Notes under the pieces: generated by a model
Told to the model about the DNA's origin: nothing
Database searches by the model: none
The model's input: the letters and a program-made list of their open reading frames with translations, nothing else
Origin: Trichostrongylus colubriformis
Taxonomy: Eukaryota > Nematoda > Chromadorea > Rhabditida > Trichostrongylidae
Assembly (NCBI GenBank): GCA_963978905.1
Contig: OZ022258.1
Span: 54,916,591-54,980,590 of the forward strand
Reading direction: 5' to 3'
Length of the DNA: 64,000 nt
Position numbers and translations under genes: made by a program
In this document: positions 24,401-36,640 of the stretch, piece by piece
How the letters are laid out: each line of letters starts with the position of its first letter
How positions within the stretch are numbered: position 1 is the stretch's first letter

Positions 24401-27400
24401 TTTGGTTTTTTTATTCTAATCAGATTTTATTATATTTACATTTCAACTCCAACGCATTAGTGCTCGATGATGACGAACTGTTTACCTTTATGACATACTT
24501 CGAGTCAGCTTGTGGAATAATGAGATGTTCGATAGCTACTGAGGCAAAATCGTGTTTATATTCCGGCATTTTATCGAACCCGTATTTCGATGCGTACTTT
24601 GATGACATTTTCAACACTAAAATAGATTTCAATCAAAAAGATCGAAATAGAGTCAAAAAATCTAAAGAAGAATCAGTACTTCTGCTCCATGAAAGCTGAG
24701 TAACTATAGAAACCATAACTAGGCTGCCATCTAACATTTTGGAGTGCTCGAACGACCTGTGATGTGTTCACTTCTCAACATAAAAGGGTTCATCCCACCT
24801 TCACCGAAAGACGGGCATTCGAGACTGTGTCATTGGTCGATGAGGCGGTTTTTCCACACACTCCTACCGTGTGGGTGATCAGAGCGACACGAATCTGGGG
24901 CCATGCTGTGACAATTTTCCAGAAAGCCTTCTCATTCTGTCAAAAAGCACAGGATGTTGCAAAAGTACTGACCACCTGACAAAGAGCTACGATACTAGGA
25001 AGAAAAGTGGTACCAACATGAGTTTCACTAGTGTATATGACCAACAAATAGTTACAGTTGCCATAACCCTAGAGCCGGTTAGGATCGCCGTTGGTTTGAG
25101 CACGGACGAAGAGGACGAGGAGAGGCTTTGGTCTTGGGTCGCAAGAAATGTTCGGAGAAATCGTCACAAGCTCTCGTAAGAGTAGTCTCGAAAGCAGCGA
25201 TCGAGTTGTGAGAGGTAACCCAGGCTTCGCATTTCAGGATGCGGGGAATGAAAAAATCAAGTATCTTCACTTTCGAACCTTTCGAAAGAGCATTGCTATG
25301 AGATTGTCGGCGTGGCACCAAAATTCCGCAATTTCGACGACATACGAGTAATCTCGACCCACTCGACACTGCTTTTCGAGTATCTGGTGGGCGAAGACTG
25401 CACTACTCCTCACATTTTACTCGATTTTGTGACGTTTACTTTGACGAAAGTTCGAGACGATTCAAGCGCGATCACCTACATCCAGCGACATACGACTTTT
25501 TTTAACCTTCTTCGTGACTTTGTATGAGGCAGGTGCATTCCTATGAAATTCAGGGACGCATATGAAAAGCCAGTGGATTATCTATACTTTGAGCAAAATC
25601 CATGCTGATACATTCTTTTTAGTTTAGTAAGAATTTTTCAAGCGGTCAATCCTTTTGCCGCATCATGCCTTCGATCGCCTTCCTGATCATGGATCACATA
25701 AGCTTTACAAATCAGTTATATTGCTACAGCACAGAAAGAATAGTACAAAAACAAATAAAAATAGAGTAATAAGAACAGCCCCAACCTGCATTTAAAGCCA
25801 TATTTGCATGTTTTCCTATTTCCATAACTTTGTCGAATAGAACTGTTCCTAAGCCGGTGCTCCGCCATTCCGGGCGAACATAGTACATACCTACCTGGAA
25901 ACGCGAAACAGTTGCATATCTGGTGCTATTGGCAACGCATTAAGGTTGGGGGCACCGATTCTGTGGGTGGAGAAACAGCGAGCACTACCCATTCCTCATT
26001 AGAGGACCGCTTCCGCACACGCTCCATCATTCATTGCGACCAACAGTGACTAACTAGGAAAGGGTTTCAACTTCCCATGGAACTTTGAAATGAGACCCAG
26101 GAGGATCGATAGAGCTTCGAATACTGATTATAACTGTGAAAACCAAAATTGCTAAATGGCATTCCGAAGCGAGTTACGGGGGGTCAAAGTTTGCCTGACA
26201 CCTCATTGGCGAGGCACTTTGCCATCAGCATGACAGTTGCTAAGCCGGCATCGACCACCGTGGCTCACTGGTAGTGTCCAACTCAATCCTGCAGGTCTGG
26301 ATCACTGCCAGTAAGACACGGTGGTTGATGCTGGCCTAGCAACAGCCCTGCTGATGTCAAAGTACCTCGCCAATGAGGTGTCACAGGCAAGTTTTGACCC
26401 CTCGTAACTCGCTTCGGAATGCCGTTCAGCGATTTTGGTTTTCACAGTTATAATCAGTATTCAGAGCTCTATCGATTCCTCCGGAGTCTCATTTCAAAGT
26501 TCCATGGGAACCTTGCCTAGTAAGGGGTAACGCTGGCTGCCACTCCACCTACATGCTCACTGTGCCCAGCGATTCAAGAAAAAAAAACTAAGAAAAACAA
26601 TAATAATGTTTCTGATGGCTGAAAAATAATGATTCACAAAAGTAGTGTAGTTTCAAATAATGCATTTTCAGAACTATGCTGCCTTGTCAACTTTTAGGTG
26701 GTACTGATCGAAAAGATGACCGACATAATAGACATCATCTTCTTCATTTCCATCTGACGAACGATCAAAGCTTAGAGAGACACTTCCGACGGCCTCTTTC
26801 GATTCTGAAGGAAGCAGAAAGGATTATCTCTCTATTGAGTTAAATTAATATAAATGAGCTCCATATAGAAGCATTTAGGGCCTCACCTTTATCGATCCCG
26901 ACGTAGAACCAGAATTTTTCGAAGGAATCTAGCCATGTCCTATAATCACCAGCTGTGAACATCCATCCCTCTGTTTTTGTGCACTAAAATTCAATATTAT
27001 GAAAACTCAGCCCTTACTTTGTCGTCGAACCTTAGCCTCAATTTATACAATGTTTCATATTTCTAGGACATGGTCTAAAGGGGGTGCTTAACACCGACGG
27101 TTTTTGCCTCTCCATGAGTGCCTATTCAAACTGATGAAGTAGATCCAGAAGACGGCGCGGAATGTTTATAGACACATTCCACGATCATTCGACCTTGAAG
27201 AATGGTAGGTGGTGGCCATGAATGCTGCATATGAAAGCAATTTAATTTTTTCGCTTGGCACCCTACTTATTCTCTCGTCAACCGCGAAAAGTGTGCCACC
27301 TGCGTGAAGGCCATCTAATTACTTATTTATTTCACATGCGCTCAAGGCGCACCATCGGTAAAAGAGAACAACAGGTGTTAGCATTATTACAAACTGAGCA

Positions 27401-27984
27401 TTTCAAAGAGCCAAACAGAAAAAGTTCAGCTCTGCAAAGTACTTACGACAGGACAGCTGCTGCATTAATTCTGAAAATCAAGACAGGGCTCTCCCTATCC
27501 ATGGAAAATGTGGTTCTGCCGCGGTTATCATGAGACGGGTCAGCTACACATCATTTCAAACCAGCTTAGTCGAACTTATCATGACCATGCATAATTCAAA
27601 CTCCCCAACTTATGACAGAACAGCTGCTGCATCAATCCTAGAGATCGAAGAAAACCTCCGTAAGCCCGAGAAAAGCTATTCAATCCATCCTGTTGTTCCG
27701 ATTTTGAAACTAATACTACAGTCCCTGTCCGTCTCTTTCGCCCCACACAGGGGTCAGCCACAACCATGATACTATTACTGTATCTTCTCCGAGCTCCCAG
27801 GAGTGGAAAAAATAGTGGATTTCCTACCAACAAGTGACATCACATTCTATTCGCCTCTCATATTTCATTCTTTTATCATACAGTTCGTGGCGAAACCTAC
27901 CCATTCGACTATTTCCATCCAGTGTTTGTGATCAGGATTGAGCACTATTTCAATATTTTGTAAAGATTTTTCCATTTCTCGCAT
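21416..27984 (-). CDS. GNAT N-acetyltransferase with C-terminal DUF1248-type domain
   Basis: Ten exons (descending): 27984-27901, 27062-27018, 26983-26887, 26804-26734, 25894-25786, 24616-24486, 23434-23321, 23235-23137, 21707-21601 and 21548-21416. They sum to 990 bases and give 329 aa with all phases agreeing. The first half is a GNAT fold. GMYYVRPEWRSTGLGTVLF (residues 101-119) holds the acetyl-CoA loop R-S-T-G-L-G (110-115). The C-terminal half (GEVVGIGCVR, AGPLYADN, then FTKKIIPTCDKKVF) matches the nematode-expanded DUF1248 family as I remember it. The substrate is unknown; proteins of this kind are soluble acyltransferases. A TTGCAG acceptor near 28000 precedes the ATG, which suggests trans-splicing. 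Intron 8 holds a mariner (22109-22999) and intron 4 a foldback repeat (26052-26523). A broken duplicate lies downstream. Confidence 0.88.
22109..22999 (-). mobile_element. Dead mariner element in a GNAT-gene intron
   Basis: The 891 bp element is bounded by TTAGGTTGTTCCAAAAG and its near-perfect inverted copy (TTAGGTTATTCCAAAAG), and flanked by TA on both sides. Transposase pieces lie on the minus strand. A helix-turn-helix part contains VSYVTVRRWF, then WDAEGML with the first catalytic Asp, LHDDARSHF with the second, and PPYSPDIAPSGYH. There the third Asp of the DD34D triad is Gly. The pieces sit in different frames (22439-22948, 22230-22643, 22225-22416), and the element is about 400 bp shorter than a full mariner. 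It cannot encode an active transposase. Confidence 0.9.
24160..24290 (+). repeat. Dispersed repeat related to 63100-63230
   Basis: About 110 bases around AGATTGACCCTTCCAAAATC resemble the reverse complement of the region at 63105-63215 (AGATTGACCCCTCGAAAATC). Both read IDPSKI in one frame. It is a diverged interspersed repeat of unknown type inside a GNAT-gene intron. A G-run at about 24126-24141 lies just before it. Confidence 0.5.
26052..26523. mobile_element. Foldback MITE of about 470 bp
   Basis: Two arms of about 210 bp are reverse complements with scattered changes. The outer word CCCATGGAACTTTGAAATGAG at the left is mirrored near 26492-26512, and CCTCATTGGCGAGG near the inner end is mirrored too. 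The loop is about 60 bp. It sits in an intron of the GNAT gene and has no coding sequence. Confidence 0.85.
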
Positions 27985-30900
27985 TTCGCAATTCCACTGC
28001 AATGGAGAACATTTATTGGTGTAGAGGCAGTAACCACAATCAGGTCGGAGCCGTATCCTAAGAATTTACGAGCTACTTCATAGATAAGGGGAAAACCCCA
28101 GTCTACACTACTTTCAACCCCTCCTATCCGTTATCATAATTAGGCTGAACAGATTAAACAACACGGAGAAGGATCAAATGCTAACGGAGGTCCTTATTTA
28201 AATAGAATTTACTACAAGCGTTAATATACTGATGCGACGTACAGCATTTGATTAGGAGCAAGCAAATAACTAGTTAAATTTTAATATAATTATATAGAAG
28301 TCTAGCATTTTTGGGTATTTTCTGATGTCGCATTGGTGCCGGTTCACTAAAAGGGACGAAAAAGAAGGAAGAAGAGGTGGAGAAAAGGGAGCACAGGAGC
28401 GACTATGATACCAATGAAAGCAGTGCAAATTCGAGACAAAAATATCGATCAAAATTATTGACTCAAATTGTAACAAACACAGATGAAATGTTCAGTGAGC
28501 ATGATGGGAAAACATTCAACGACACTTCAGATCAGATTGCATTATACAAACAAGCTTCAGATGATGTAATGTTTGGTGGCGTAAAAGAGATTTGATCCCA
28601 TGGAGTGTGCAAACAATGAGTACTTTTTGCCACTGCACCATCTTGTACATAAATATCGATATTCGATATCGATCACATGATCATTAAGACAGTTCTATTC
28701 GAATTATAACACAACACGCATCAATTCAGACTAATCTGCAGCGACTGACCAACGACAATGGGTAACCAAAGCAAAGCCACACAGCTTCACAAGTTTTTGT
28801 GAAAAACCAAAAGAAGCGGAAAATAAATGTAAAGGCGATAATCCGAAGCGGAAAATAAATGTAAAGGCGATAATCCGAAAAGAAAAATGGAATGGACGGA
28901 AATCTGCAAAAGAGAAAGGAAAGGAAGGTGCAGGACATGGTGTGAAGAGCGATCAATTATGGTTGTTAAGTGATGTGCTGAATTAAATACTTTCAACTGC
29001 AGACATTTCAAAGCATAGAACCTGGTGCTGGTACGTCAAGCTAACCTTCGATCTGAGAGCTATTGTGCAAATAGAAGTACGAGAAAACGAAGCTCTGAAC
29101 TTTTTGTAGACGCTGGATAAGTGTGCACTATTCATGAGGCTATCTCCTGTGTACTGTACTCAACTTTTTGGGCCAAAAAGAAAGGTAATTTCAAGCACGT
29201 ACGAAACTGTTACTGCACTAAATTTTTTCTGTCTCACTGAACCTTGTTTCATTGGAATTTGCTCTTCCATAGAAAATACGGTGTCGTATTCATGTATCTA
29301 TAGGCATTCTGTGATGTAACATACTCTGAGTTAGAACGAGCGAGGCGAGCAGTGCATGGAAAATCCGTAAAATAATCTTAGAAATTATCAAAGCCTACTC
29401 TGGCTCATATAGCCCTTGTCAGCTCATATCACACAGTTGAAGTCCCACTAGTGACAGAATCGTGTAAAAATGAAGGCCAAACTGGGAGTAGAGGCACCGT
29501 CACCGGCATGGGAGAAGATCGAATTATCCAATTAGAGCCGTTCCGCGTATGATAATTATTGTTTCAATAGAATAACTAGAGGAATGTATAAGAAAAAGAA
29601 ATATAAAATGGTCAAAGACCGTTAAGAGGCCGAATTTGGGCTAGTCTCCGATTCTAAGACAATGTGGACCTAAGTATGGCTGACAAGTGTCTCGTTAATG
29701 GGGTTATGGTAGTGCGTTGTCCGTCGATCGGTTAAACTAACAACCACCAATCGATTGAGACGTCTCGGAGAACTACCTCGAGTATGTAGTGGCCCACATT
29801 TGCAAACACCACTACCAATACTACATGGAAGAGCCTGGGACAATGGTCAATTGCACGGGTGGAAGGCCTCTGAAGGGACTCGTATTTGAGGGATCCTCAA
29901 TGGCCTGCTCTTTTTGATGATCGTTGCAAGAAGTTAGTGGTAAGAATTGCTATGAAAAAAAGGGAGTCGTTCCATCATCTATCTCATCGTAGTGCAACTT
30001 TGGGAGGAGGACTGTAATGCTCAAATCACTCGGTGCAATATTTGACCCTTGGACTCACAGACCTCAACCATGGTAGACAGGAAACCAATCGACCGTAGAT
30101 CATGAAGGATACATTGAACTATGCTCAAGTTCTCACAAGTGGGTTCCAGGCAAGACTCTACCAAAATGTTGTGGGTTGTGGGCTATGATTACGTAGTGTC
30201 TGTACGATTTTCCCACAGGGTAACTGGCAGTCGCCTGTTCACCTATAGATAACAGATATGAGATGCTTTACGACCCTTTTCCATGATCACGGCCTGAATG
30301 TGACAGCTTCAATGACTGCGAAGGCTCTCAGCAATTTTTCAGCGAAAATTCCACTGAGCAGGGTCGCAGGCTCCAGTGCTTTCTCAGAACGACAGCAGAA
30401 CGGTAAAGTAAGGAAGTAGTACGTTGAGGACTAAATGATAAGAATGCAGGGCAAGGTCAAGAGCAAAGGTTGAGGATCTTCATGGAACGTCGTGGCTGGA
30501 GAAAAAATCGTTGCAGAGTCATTCAGGAGCTACCCGGCGGTATTTTGGATCTGTTCAGTGATTTTAGTGCGATCAGATGGTCTCCAGAAAAAAAGTCGGA
30601 CCCTTCTGAAATCTTCTACGGCACAACTTTTGTACACTAACAACACCAGTCCTGAAAGAGCAGGGGTTTTGATAGCCAAGAGGCATGTTTGGGACAAGTT
30701 CCTTGGCGTAATCTACCGCGTAATCCTAGCGGGAAGAACCTCTAGGTTGATGAAACGGTTTCCGATCAAGTTTGCACCATGGTAAGCCTTCATTAGAACT
30801 CGAAATTTTCCCACAGTAGCGTTTTCGGGGAATCTCCTAAATATTTTCGTTCTATTCCACGAACATTCTCACGCCTGCCTGCCTACGCAGAGTCTGAGTC

Positions 30901-31127
30901 TCTGAATGACACGTAAGAATATGATGGACAGCAGAATTCTTCACTGCTCGCTTTATACTCTTTAACGTTCACCTTCTGCTCAGCTGTGAGCTTACGTCCG
31001 TCATTAGCCTCTTAGAGCACCCTTAACTGACGATCCAATCTATCTTACATTATGTAATAGGTCCTCCTCAATGAGATGAGCGGCATGGTGTACCGTTTTG
31101 GCAGTTGTGGGTGACGTTGGAGGGATC
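27985..31127. other. Spacer, possible LINE remnant
   Basis: No intact gene. At 28850-28880 a 34 bp direct duplication is visible (GATAATCCGAA with GCGGAAAATAAATG). A plus-strand frame at 30492-30785 contains ERAGVLIAKRHVWDKF and SRLMK, which recall the apurinic endonuclease of RTE-type LINEs (GVGI...RVSDRLM). The remnant is too short and damaged to be sure. Confidence 0.35.
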
Positions 31128-31763
31128 TACAATACCCGCCGTAAGTTTTCAAAAGAAAACGCGGAAACGCTATCCGCGTTTTTTCGTTTTTTTGCTGTAA
31201 CTCTGTTTGTTTTGCCTAAGTCTCCATAAAAATATATATCAATCGAATCAGCTAACCGAGCTCTACAATATGTTCTCTTCAAACTTCCAAAAAGCTAACT
31301 TTTAATGTTCTCGCGTGCACGAAGTGCCAGTGGGCACTCATCAGCGAGCGACGTGCGCTATAATTATAACCAGGAGGCAAATCTGCCGTCAACATACAAA
31401 TCTCAACAACTTACAGGGATACTGTCCTAGTCAAAACTGAATTGAAAGTAGGTTTTTAATCTTTGATGGTGATATTTCATTAAGTATCACTTCACCCAGT
31501 ATGCTATAGTGGTACCATCCGATTACTGTCTAAAAAAATAATTTTTCTCAGGTTTTAACGGTCTTTCAACAATTGGCTGATGTATAAAGCCCATTACCAT
31601 AAGTGAAATTATCATTCTTTTTCAAAAGTTTTACCGTTCTACCCTATCTGACCCCTCGATCTCGTAGCAATTAGTCAGCTCACTGAGATCTCCCAGACAG
31701 GTATTGATTAGCCTTCCACAGTGATATGCCACTGCATTACCCAAACAAATCGGATAACATGTA

Positions 31764-32662
31764 TTAGGTTGTAAGGAAAGTTTTGGCCGGTTTTTGAAAT
31801 TTCAACTTCGAGAGATCATAACTCGGCTCAGAAAGCATCTTTTCTTACAGAATGAGCACCATTAGATTCGCTACACTCTTGGCAACACTATGCTTACCTA
31901 CATATCTCAATTTGATAAAGGGCTGATGATTTATATTGCGCGAAATGAAAAAAAGTCGACTCCAAATCACCACTCTTTCTAAACACACTGCTACTGAAAG
32001 AGCTGGCCAGATGTTTTGGAAAGTGGGGCATAGTTAGCGCTAGATCTGATGAACATGATAGACGAGTAAGGGCCTTACCCCGCAACTGCTTCAATTAGTG
32101 GAATAGGATTTGTGAAAAATGCGCTTGCGCATGACTGCCGTGAGAGGTCCCGCGGCACCGATTTTTTTTGATTTTTCCAAATCAAGGCCACTTGAGGTGG
32201 TCAACTAAGGTTGCTTGTTGAGGGCCAATACTTGTGGATATCCCCTGCAAATATGGACGCTCATCGCCTTCTGCCGTTTTAGTTAAAGCGATTTGATCAA
32301 TTGAAAATCCAAGCAGCTCGTTCTCATTTCTGCACTTCTGAAACCAGGGACAAAGTGTTCAGTACAATGCTTCACCCCCTCTCCTTGCAGCACTCACATT
32401 TGTGGTCACCTTCGCTGGGACTCAGCTAAGCAAGAACTCCTGAGGTGAAGTCATCTTAAAAGTGCCATTTTCGCAGCACTTTAATATTTCCCTAATAATT
32501 CGAAAACCTTGTGGCATTCCAAATAAAACATATATTCTGAAAGAGCAACTTTTTGTCTATCTAACGAGCACAGTATGTCAGCTGATTCATGTTGACGCGC
32601 TCTGATATTTAAATTTATCCTGTGAACGCGAAAAAGCGGCCAGAACTTTCCTTACAACCTAA
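31764..32662. mobile_element. Non-autonomous mariner-like element
   Basis: The 899 bp segment is bounded by TTAGGTTGTAAGGAAAG and its inverted copy CTTTCCTTACAACCTAA, and flanked by TA on both sides. The terminal TTAGGTTG is shared with the mariners at 22109 and 49812. No DD34D transposase motif is visible in any frame, so it would need a transposase supplied from elsewhere. It lies inside the large foldback element. Confidence 0.8.
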
Positions 32663-32877
32663 TAGTTTTATGCGAAGTGCATATGCTTTCAACGTCTGCT
32701 TTTAATTTTCTCAAAAAGACATAAATCGAAAACAAGGTAGAAGATTCATGTAGATTCAATTGTAGAAGATGTAGATCCATGAATAAATCCATGAACATTA
32801 GTAAAATTATCATTCTTTCTCAAAAGTTTTACCGTTCTACCCTGTCTGACCCCTCGATCTCACAGGAATGGGTGTAT

Positions 32878-33023
32878 GTCGTTTGGCGCGGCCCCTTGGA
32901 GCTAATTTGCCAATGGGGCCCATGGGCCGTCTAGACTCTCCCAGATTTACCTAAGCCTTTTTGGGGGAGGAGCTTTGGCAGTGCCCCATTGGCAAATTAG
33001 CTCCAAGGGGCCGCGCCAAACGA
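32878..33023. mobile_element. Perfect-arm hairpin MITE, about 146 bp
   Basis: Arms of about 41 bp beginning GTCGTTTGGCGCGGCC are exact inverted copies at the two ends, around a loop of about 65 bp. The perfect arms mean it is young or selected. It interrupts the repeated word that ends CCCCTCGATCTC, which is uninterrupted at about 31667. Confidence 0.85.
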
Positions 33024-34015
33024 CCGTCTCCCCACAGGAATTAGTCAGCTCACTGAGATCTCCCGAACAGGTATTGATCGGCCTTTCACATCAGAGGACG
33101 TTCTTCGCACCTTCAGAAAAGGGTAGCAGTTTCTAATAGTGAGATTATGAGGGCATCAAGCCTTTTTCATTGCGATTTCTGGCAGTTTAGTAAACTGCCA
33201 GAAAGCATTTTTTTCTTTTTTCTAAACATTTGAAAAGCATTTTTCATTCAGCAGTTTCCAAAACTATGAAAAGTAAAAAGGAGAAAGCTAGTAAGTATTA
33301 CATTAGAAAACTTGAGAGTGCATATTTCAGTTTCATTTTTTATTATTTATCTACATTTTCAAACTCTCGCTTGTCCTTTTGCTTTTCAATAAAAAATTAG
33401 TCCTCTGGTAGTAAACTGCCGGAAATCGCAATGAGAAGGCTAATCTCACTATTAGAAACTGCTGCCCTTTTCTGGAGGTGCGAAGAACGTCCTCTGATGT
33501 GGAAGGCCGAACAATACCTGTTCGGGAGATCTCAGTGAGCTGACTAATTGCTACGAGATCGAGGGGTCATACAGGGTAGAGCGGTAAAACTTTTGAGAAA
33601 GAATGATAATTTTCCTTATGATCAGGCTTTATCCATCAGTCAATTGAATTTTATTGTTTTCTATTTTTGTTTTTTTTTTGAGAAAATTGGAAGACCGTTA
33701 AAACCTGAGAAAATTTTTTTTGAACAGTAATCGGATGGTGACCACTGCAGCATACTGGGTGAAGTGATATTTAATGAAATGTCACCATGAAAGGATAAAA
33801 ATCTACTTTCAATTCAGTTTTGACGAGAACAGTATCCCTGTAAGTTGTTGAGATTTGTATGTTGACGGCAGATTTCCTGGTTATAATTATAGCGCACGTC
33901 GCTCGCTGATGAGTGCCCACTGGCACTTCGTGCACGCGAGAACATTAAAAGTTAGCTTTTTGAAAGTTTGAAGAGACCATATTGAAGAGCTCGGTTAGGT
34001 GATTCGATTGATATA

Positions 34016-34756
34016 CAGGGGGTGCCAAAAAAAAAGTAATTTTGCCCACGGCTCACATCTGCCAATTTTACAAAACGTAGGGAAACGAAAGAGATAAAAG
34101 TATTGGGGCAAAACATTCCCGAAATGTTCCTCTAAAAGCAGGAACAAGCTGTGGCTCCTCACGTTCATGTTCATAAAAATATGGAGGTTTCATTCGGCGC
34201 AGTCGGGCTTCGGAGTACCTACATTTAAAAATTCGCTAAAAACAGTGGAGCCAAGCTCCGTGGTAGGTCTTCTGTGGGAAGCTTCCTGAAGGTTGGCCCT
34301 TCGGTTCTTGGAAGTCACAGAGCCCCAGCTGCTTGGACAAGGCTGCAATGATCAAAAGTATCATTTTCATGCCTCGAATCCGCCTCCGGAGGGGTTTCAG
34401 TGGTAGGGGAACGTTTTGGCTCTTGGGAACGAAGGGCGCTGGGAACCCGGGAAAAACGCAGTGTTAAAGAACACCATCCGCTATGAATCCCCTTAGGTAC
34501 CCAGATTGAACGGACGTCAGCAAGGTTGTGAAGGAGGACGAAGAAATTCGGATTTTGCCCAGTTGAGGTGATACATCTTGTTCAGTCTTTCCTTGCTCCC
34601 GTTTCTGCTCGCGCAGGAGGCTGCCACGGAGTATAGTGATAGAGTTAGGTCTGCTCTTGATTCTGGGGATGAGAATACCTCAATAGAATTTACTGTAGTT
34701 TGGCTAAATGGGGTCGAAAGTGGAGGAGACAAAATTACTTTTTTTGGCACCCCCTG
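34016..34756. mobile_element. MITE copy 1 (CAGGGGGTGCC family)
   Basis: The 741 bp element has termini CAGGGGGTGCCAAAAAAA and the inverted copy, flanked by TA. The other arm of the surrounding foldback element (about 31218-31228) preserves the empty site. This proves insertion with TA duplication, as in the Tc1/mariner superfamily. Reading frames inside are broken. Confidence 0.88.
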
Positions 34757-35429
34757 TATATTTTCGTGGAGACTTAGGCAAAACAAGCCGAGTTACAAAC
34801 GAAAAACGCGGATCCGCGTTTTCCGCGTTTTCTTTCGAAAACTTAGGGAGGGTATTGTACCTTGTTTCTGTAAGCATCATTTTGATCCAGGACTTGTGGG
34901 TCCGTAAGTAGACGAGGATGCAAACGCATCTCTCCTAGACCATCCTTATTTCCTTGCACACACTTCGGGCGAAGGTTGTGTGGGAACGGTCAATCTCGCG
35001 GGGAAGCTACTAGGCAATGCTCCAACCTTTGCTTTCCACCACTAAAGGTTTGATTTCATCCACCTGCTTTCCAGGCACATGATGGAAATTATAGGTGTCA
35101 CCTTGACATCGCTTGTGCCCTTTCTTTTCTCTTGGAGTTCCATGTCCTAGCAAGCTTGAATAGCCTCATACCACACACACAACACTGGTTTAGCTCATTA
35201 CAAGTTTGAGCAATAGACTTTCCCTACATGACTTTATATTCTGTACCTCCGCCTTAATCTCGATCAGTGAAGTTTCTTTTCAATTTCCTTTCTTTTGCTG
35301 CCACGTTGGCCAAGCAGTGTAATGGCTAAATGTGCCGGTTTCAAATCCAAATCAAAGCGGAAGTCCTGGCTCGCTTACTTTTCTATACGGGCGTGTAGAT
35401 TTATGTGGTTTGAATGGGATGACCTAATA

Positions 35430-36174
35430 CAGGGGGTGCCAAAAAAAGAAGTAATTTTGTCTCCTCCACTTTCACCCCGTTTTAGTCGAACTACAGCAAA
35501 TCCTGTTGAGGTATCCTCATCCCCAGATTCAAGAGCAGACCTCACTCTATCATTATACTCCGTGGCAGCCTTCTGCACGAGCAGGAACGGGAGCGAGGAA
35601 AGAGTGAACAAGATGTGTCACCTCAACTGGGCAAAATCGGAAATTTCGTCGCCCTCGTTCACAACCTTGCTAAGGTCCGTTCACTCTGGGTACCTAAGGG
35701 GATCCATACTGGATGGTGTTCTTTAACATTCCGTTTTTTCCGGGTCCCCAGCGCCCTTCGTTTCCAAGAGCCAAAACGTGCCCTTACCACTGAAACCCCT
35801 CCGGAGGCGGATTTGGGCATGAAAATGATACTTCGGATCATAGCAGCCTTGTCCAAGCAGCAGGGGCTCTGTGACTTCCATGAACCTAAGGGCCAATCCT
35901 TAGGAAGCTTCCCACAAAAGACCTACCACGGAACCTGGCTCCACGGTTTTAAGGAGACCTTGATCCGTGGGTGTTCCGAAGCCCGACTGCGCCGCTTGAA
36001 GGTTCCATATTTTTATGAAAATGAAAGTAATGAGTCTCAGCTTGTTACTGCTTTTAGAGGAACATTTCGGGAATATTTTGCCCCACTACTTTCATTTCTT
36101 TCGTTTCCCTATGTTTTGTATAATTGGGAGATGTGAGCCGTGGGCAAAATTACTTTTTTTTTTGGCACCCCCTG
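35430..36174. mobile_element. MITE copy 2, inverted relative to copy 1
   Basis: The 745 bp element has the same CAGGGGGTGCC termini and TA flanks, in opposite orientation to the copy at 34016. It contains an open frame of 173 codons (35615-36136) with no recognisable transposase motif. The frame is not kept in copy 1, so it is probably not a protein gene. Confidence 0.85.
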
Positions 36175-36176
36175 TA

Positions 36177-36400
36177 TACATATGTAATACAGCAACGATT
36201 TCTATTACAATTCGTCTGGTCCCCTTAAAGCTGATTCTGCTCGACATCGACAGGAGGCGTCTGTTCGAATACTTTGCAAATCAAGAGCTTTGAGCCACCT
36301 TCAGACCTCTGAAGAAGACGAGAAGGTCGAAACGTTAGCCCAAAAAAGGTACTTCTAACCTCGTGTTGGCATACAAAAGAAAAACAATTGACCACTAGTA
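36177..36400 (+). mobile_element. Penelope-like element 3'-end remnant
   Basis: The stretch at 36307-36340 repeats the 3' motif of the 5.2 kb PLE: CTGAAGA, stem GAC/GTC, GAAACGTTAGCC. The GIY-YIG frame is not present. The MITE copy 2 ends directly before it and may have inserted into this remnant. Confidence 0.55.
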
Positions 36401-36496
36401 AATGAGTTCTGATGAAATAAAGAATGCGGGCATGCAAACTACATAGTGACTGCATAAATCCAGTCAAAAGCTTTTAATTTGTTTCCACCTAATTTC

Positions 36497-36640
36497 CAGC
36501 GTGACTTGTACATCGGCTGGCCACCGCAAGTCATTGTTTAGGCCACATCACATTCACCAGCCATTACGATTCTGAAAGGAACTAGAATGTGCGGCGCATC
36601 CCAGGAAGGGCTTGATTAGCGCCAAAAACTTTGAACTTTT
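36497..36640 (+). repeat. SINE-like tail, copy 1
   Basis: This copy shares GTACATCGG, CCACCGCAAG and the GCGGCGCAT block followed by AGGAAGGG and GATTA with the repeat at 60650-60790. A third tail lies at 63823-63900. The tRNA-like head seen at 60514 is absent here. Confidence 0.6.

Larger units (their letters stand above)
31128..34860. mobile_element. Large interrupted inverted repeat (foldback element) with nested insertions
   Basis: The left arm runs from 31128 to about 31720. The right arm runs from about 33480 to 34860 and is split by a MITE at 34016-34756. The arms match through several landmark words, for example CACTGGCACTTCGTGCACGC at the right and its complement at the left, and the CGCGGATCCGCG/CGCGGAAACG block near the outer ends. 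Parts of the arm sequence occur a third time at about 32800-33130. The centre holds a mariner-like element and a hairpin. No transposase belonging to the foldback element itself was found. Confidence 0.85.

Noticed and set aside
35318..35395. Second tRNA-like SINE head (GGCCAAGCAG, then GGTTTCAAATCC)
   Set aside because: The two boxes are only about 20 bases apart, too close for a Pol III A/B promoter, and no SINE tail follows.
35615..36136. 173-codon frame as a host gene
   Set aside because: It lies wholly inside a MITE copy, and the sister copy at 34016 does not keep it open.
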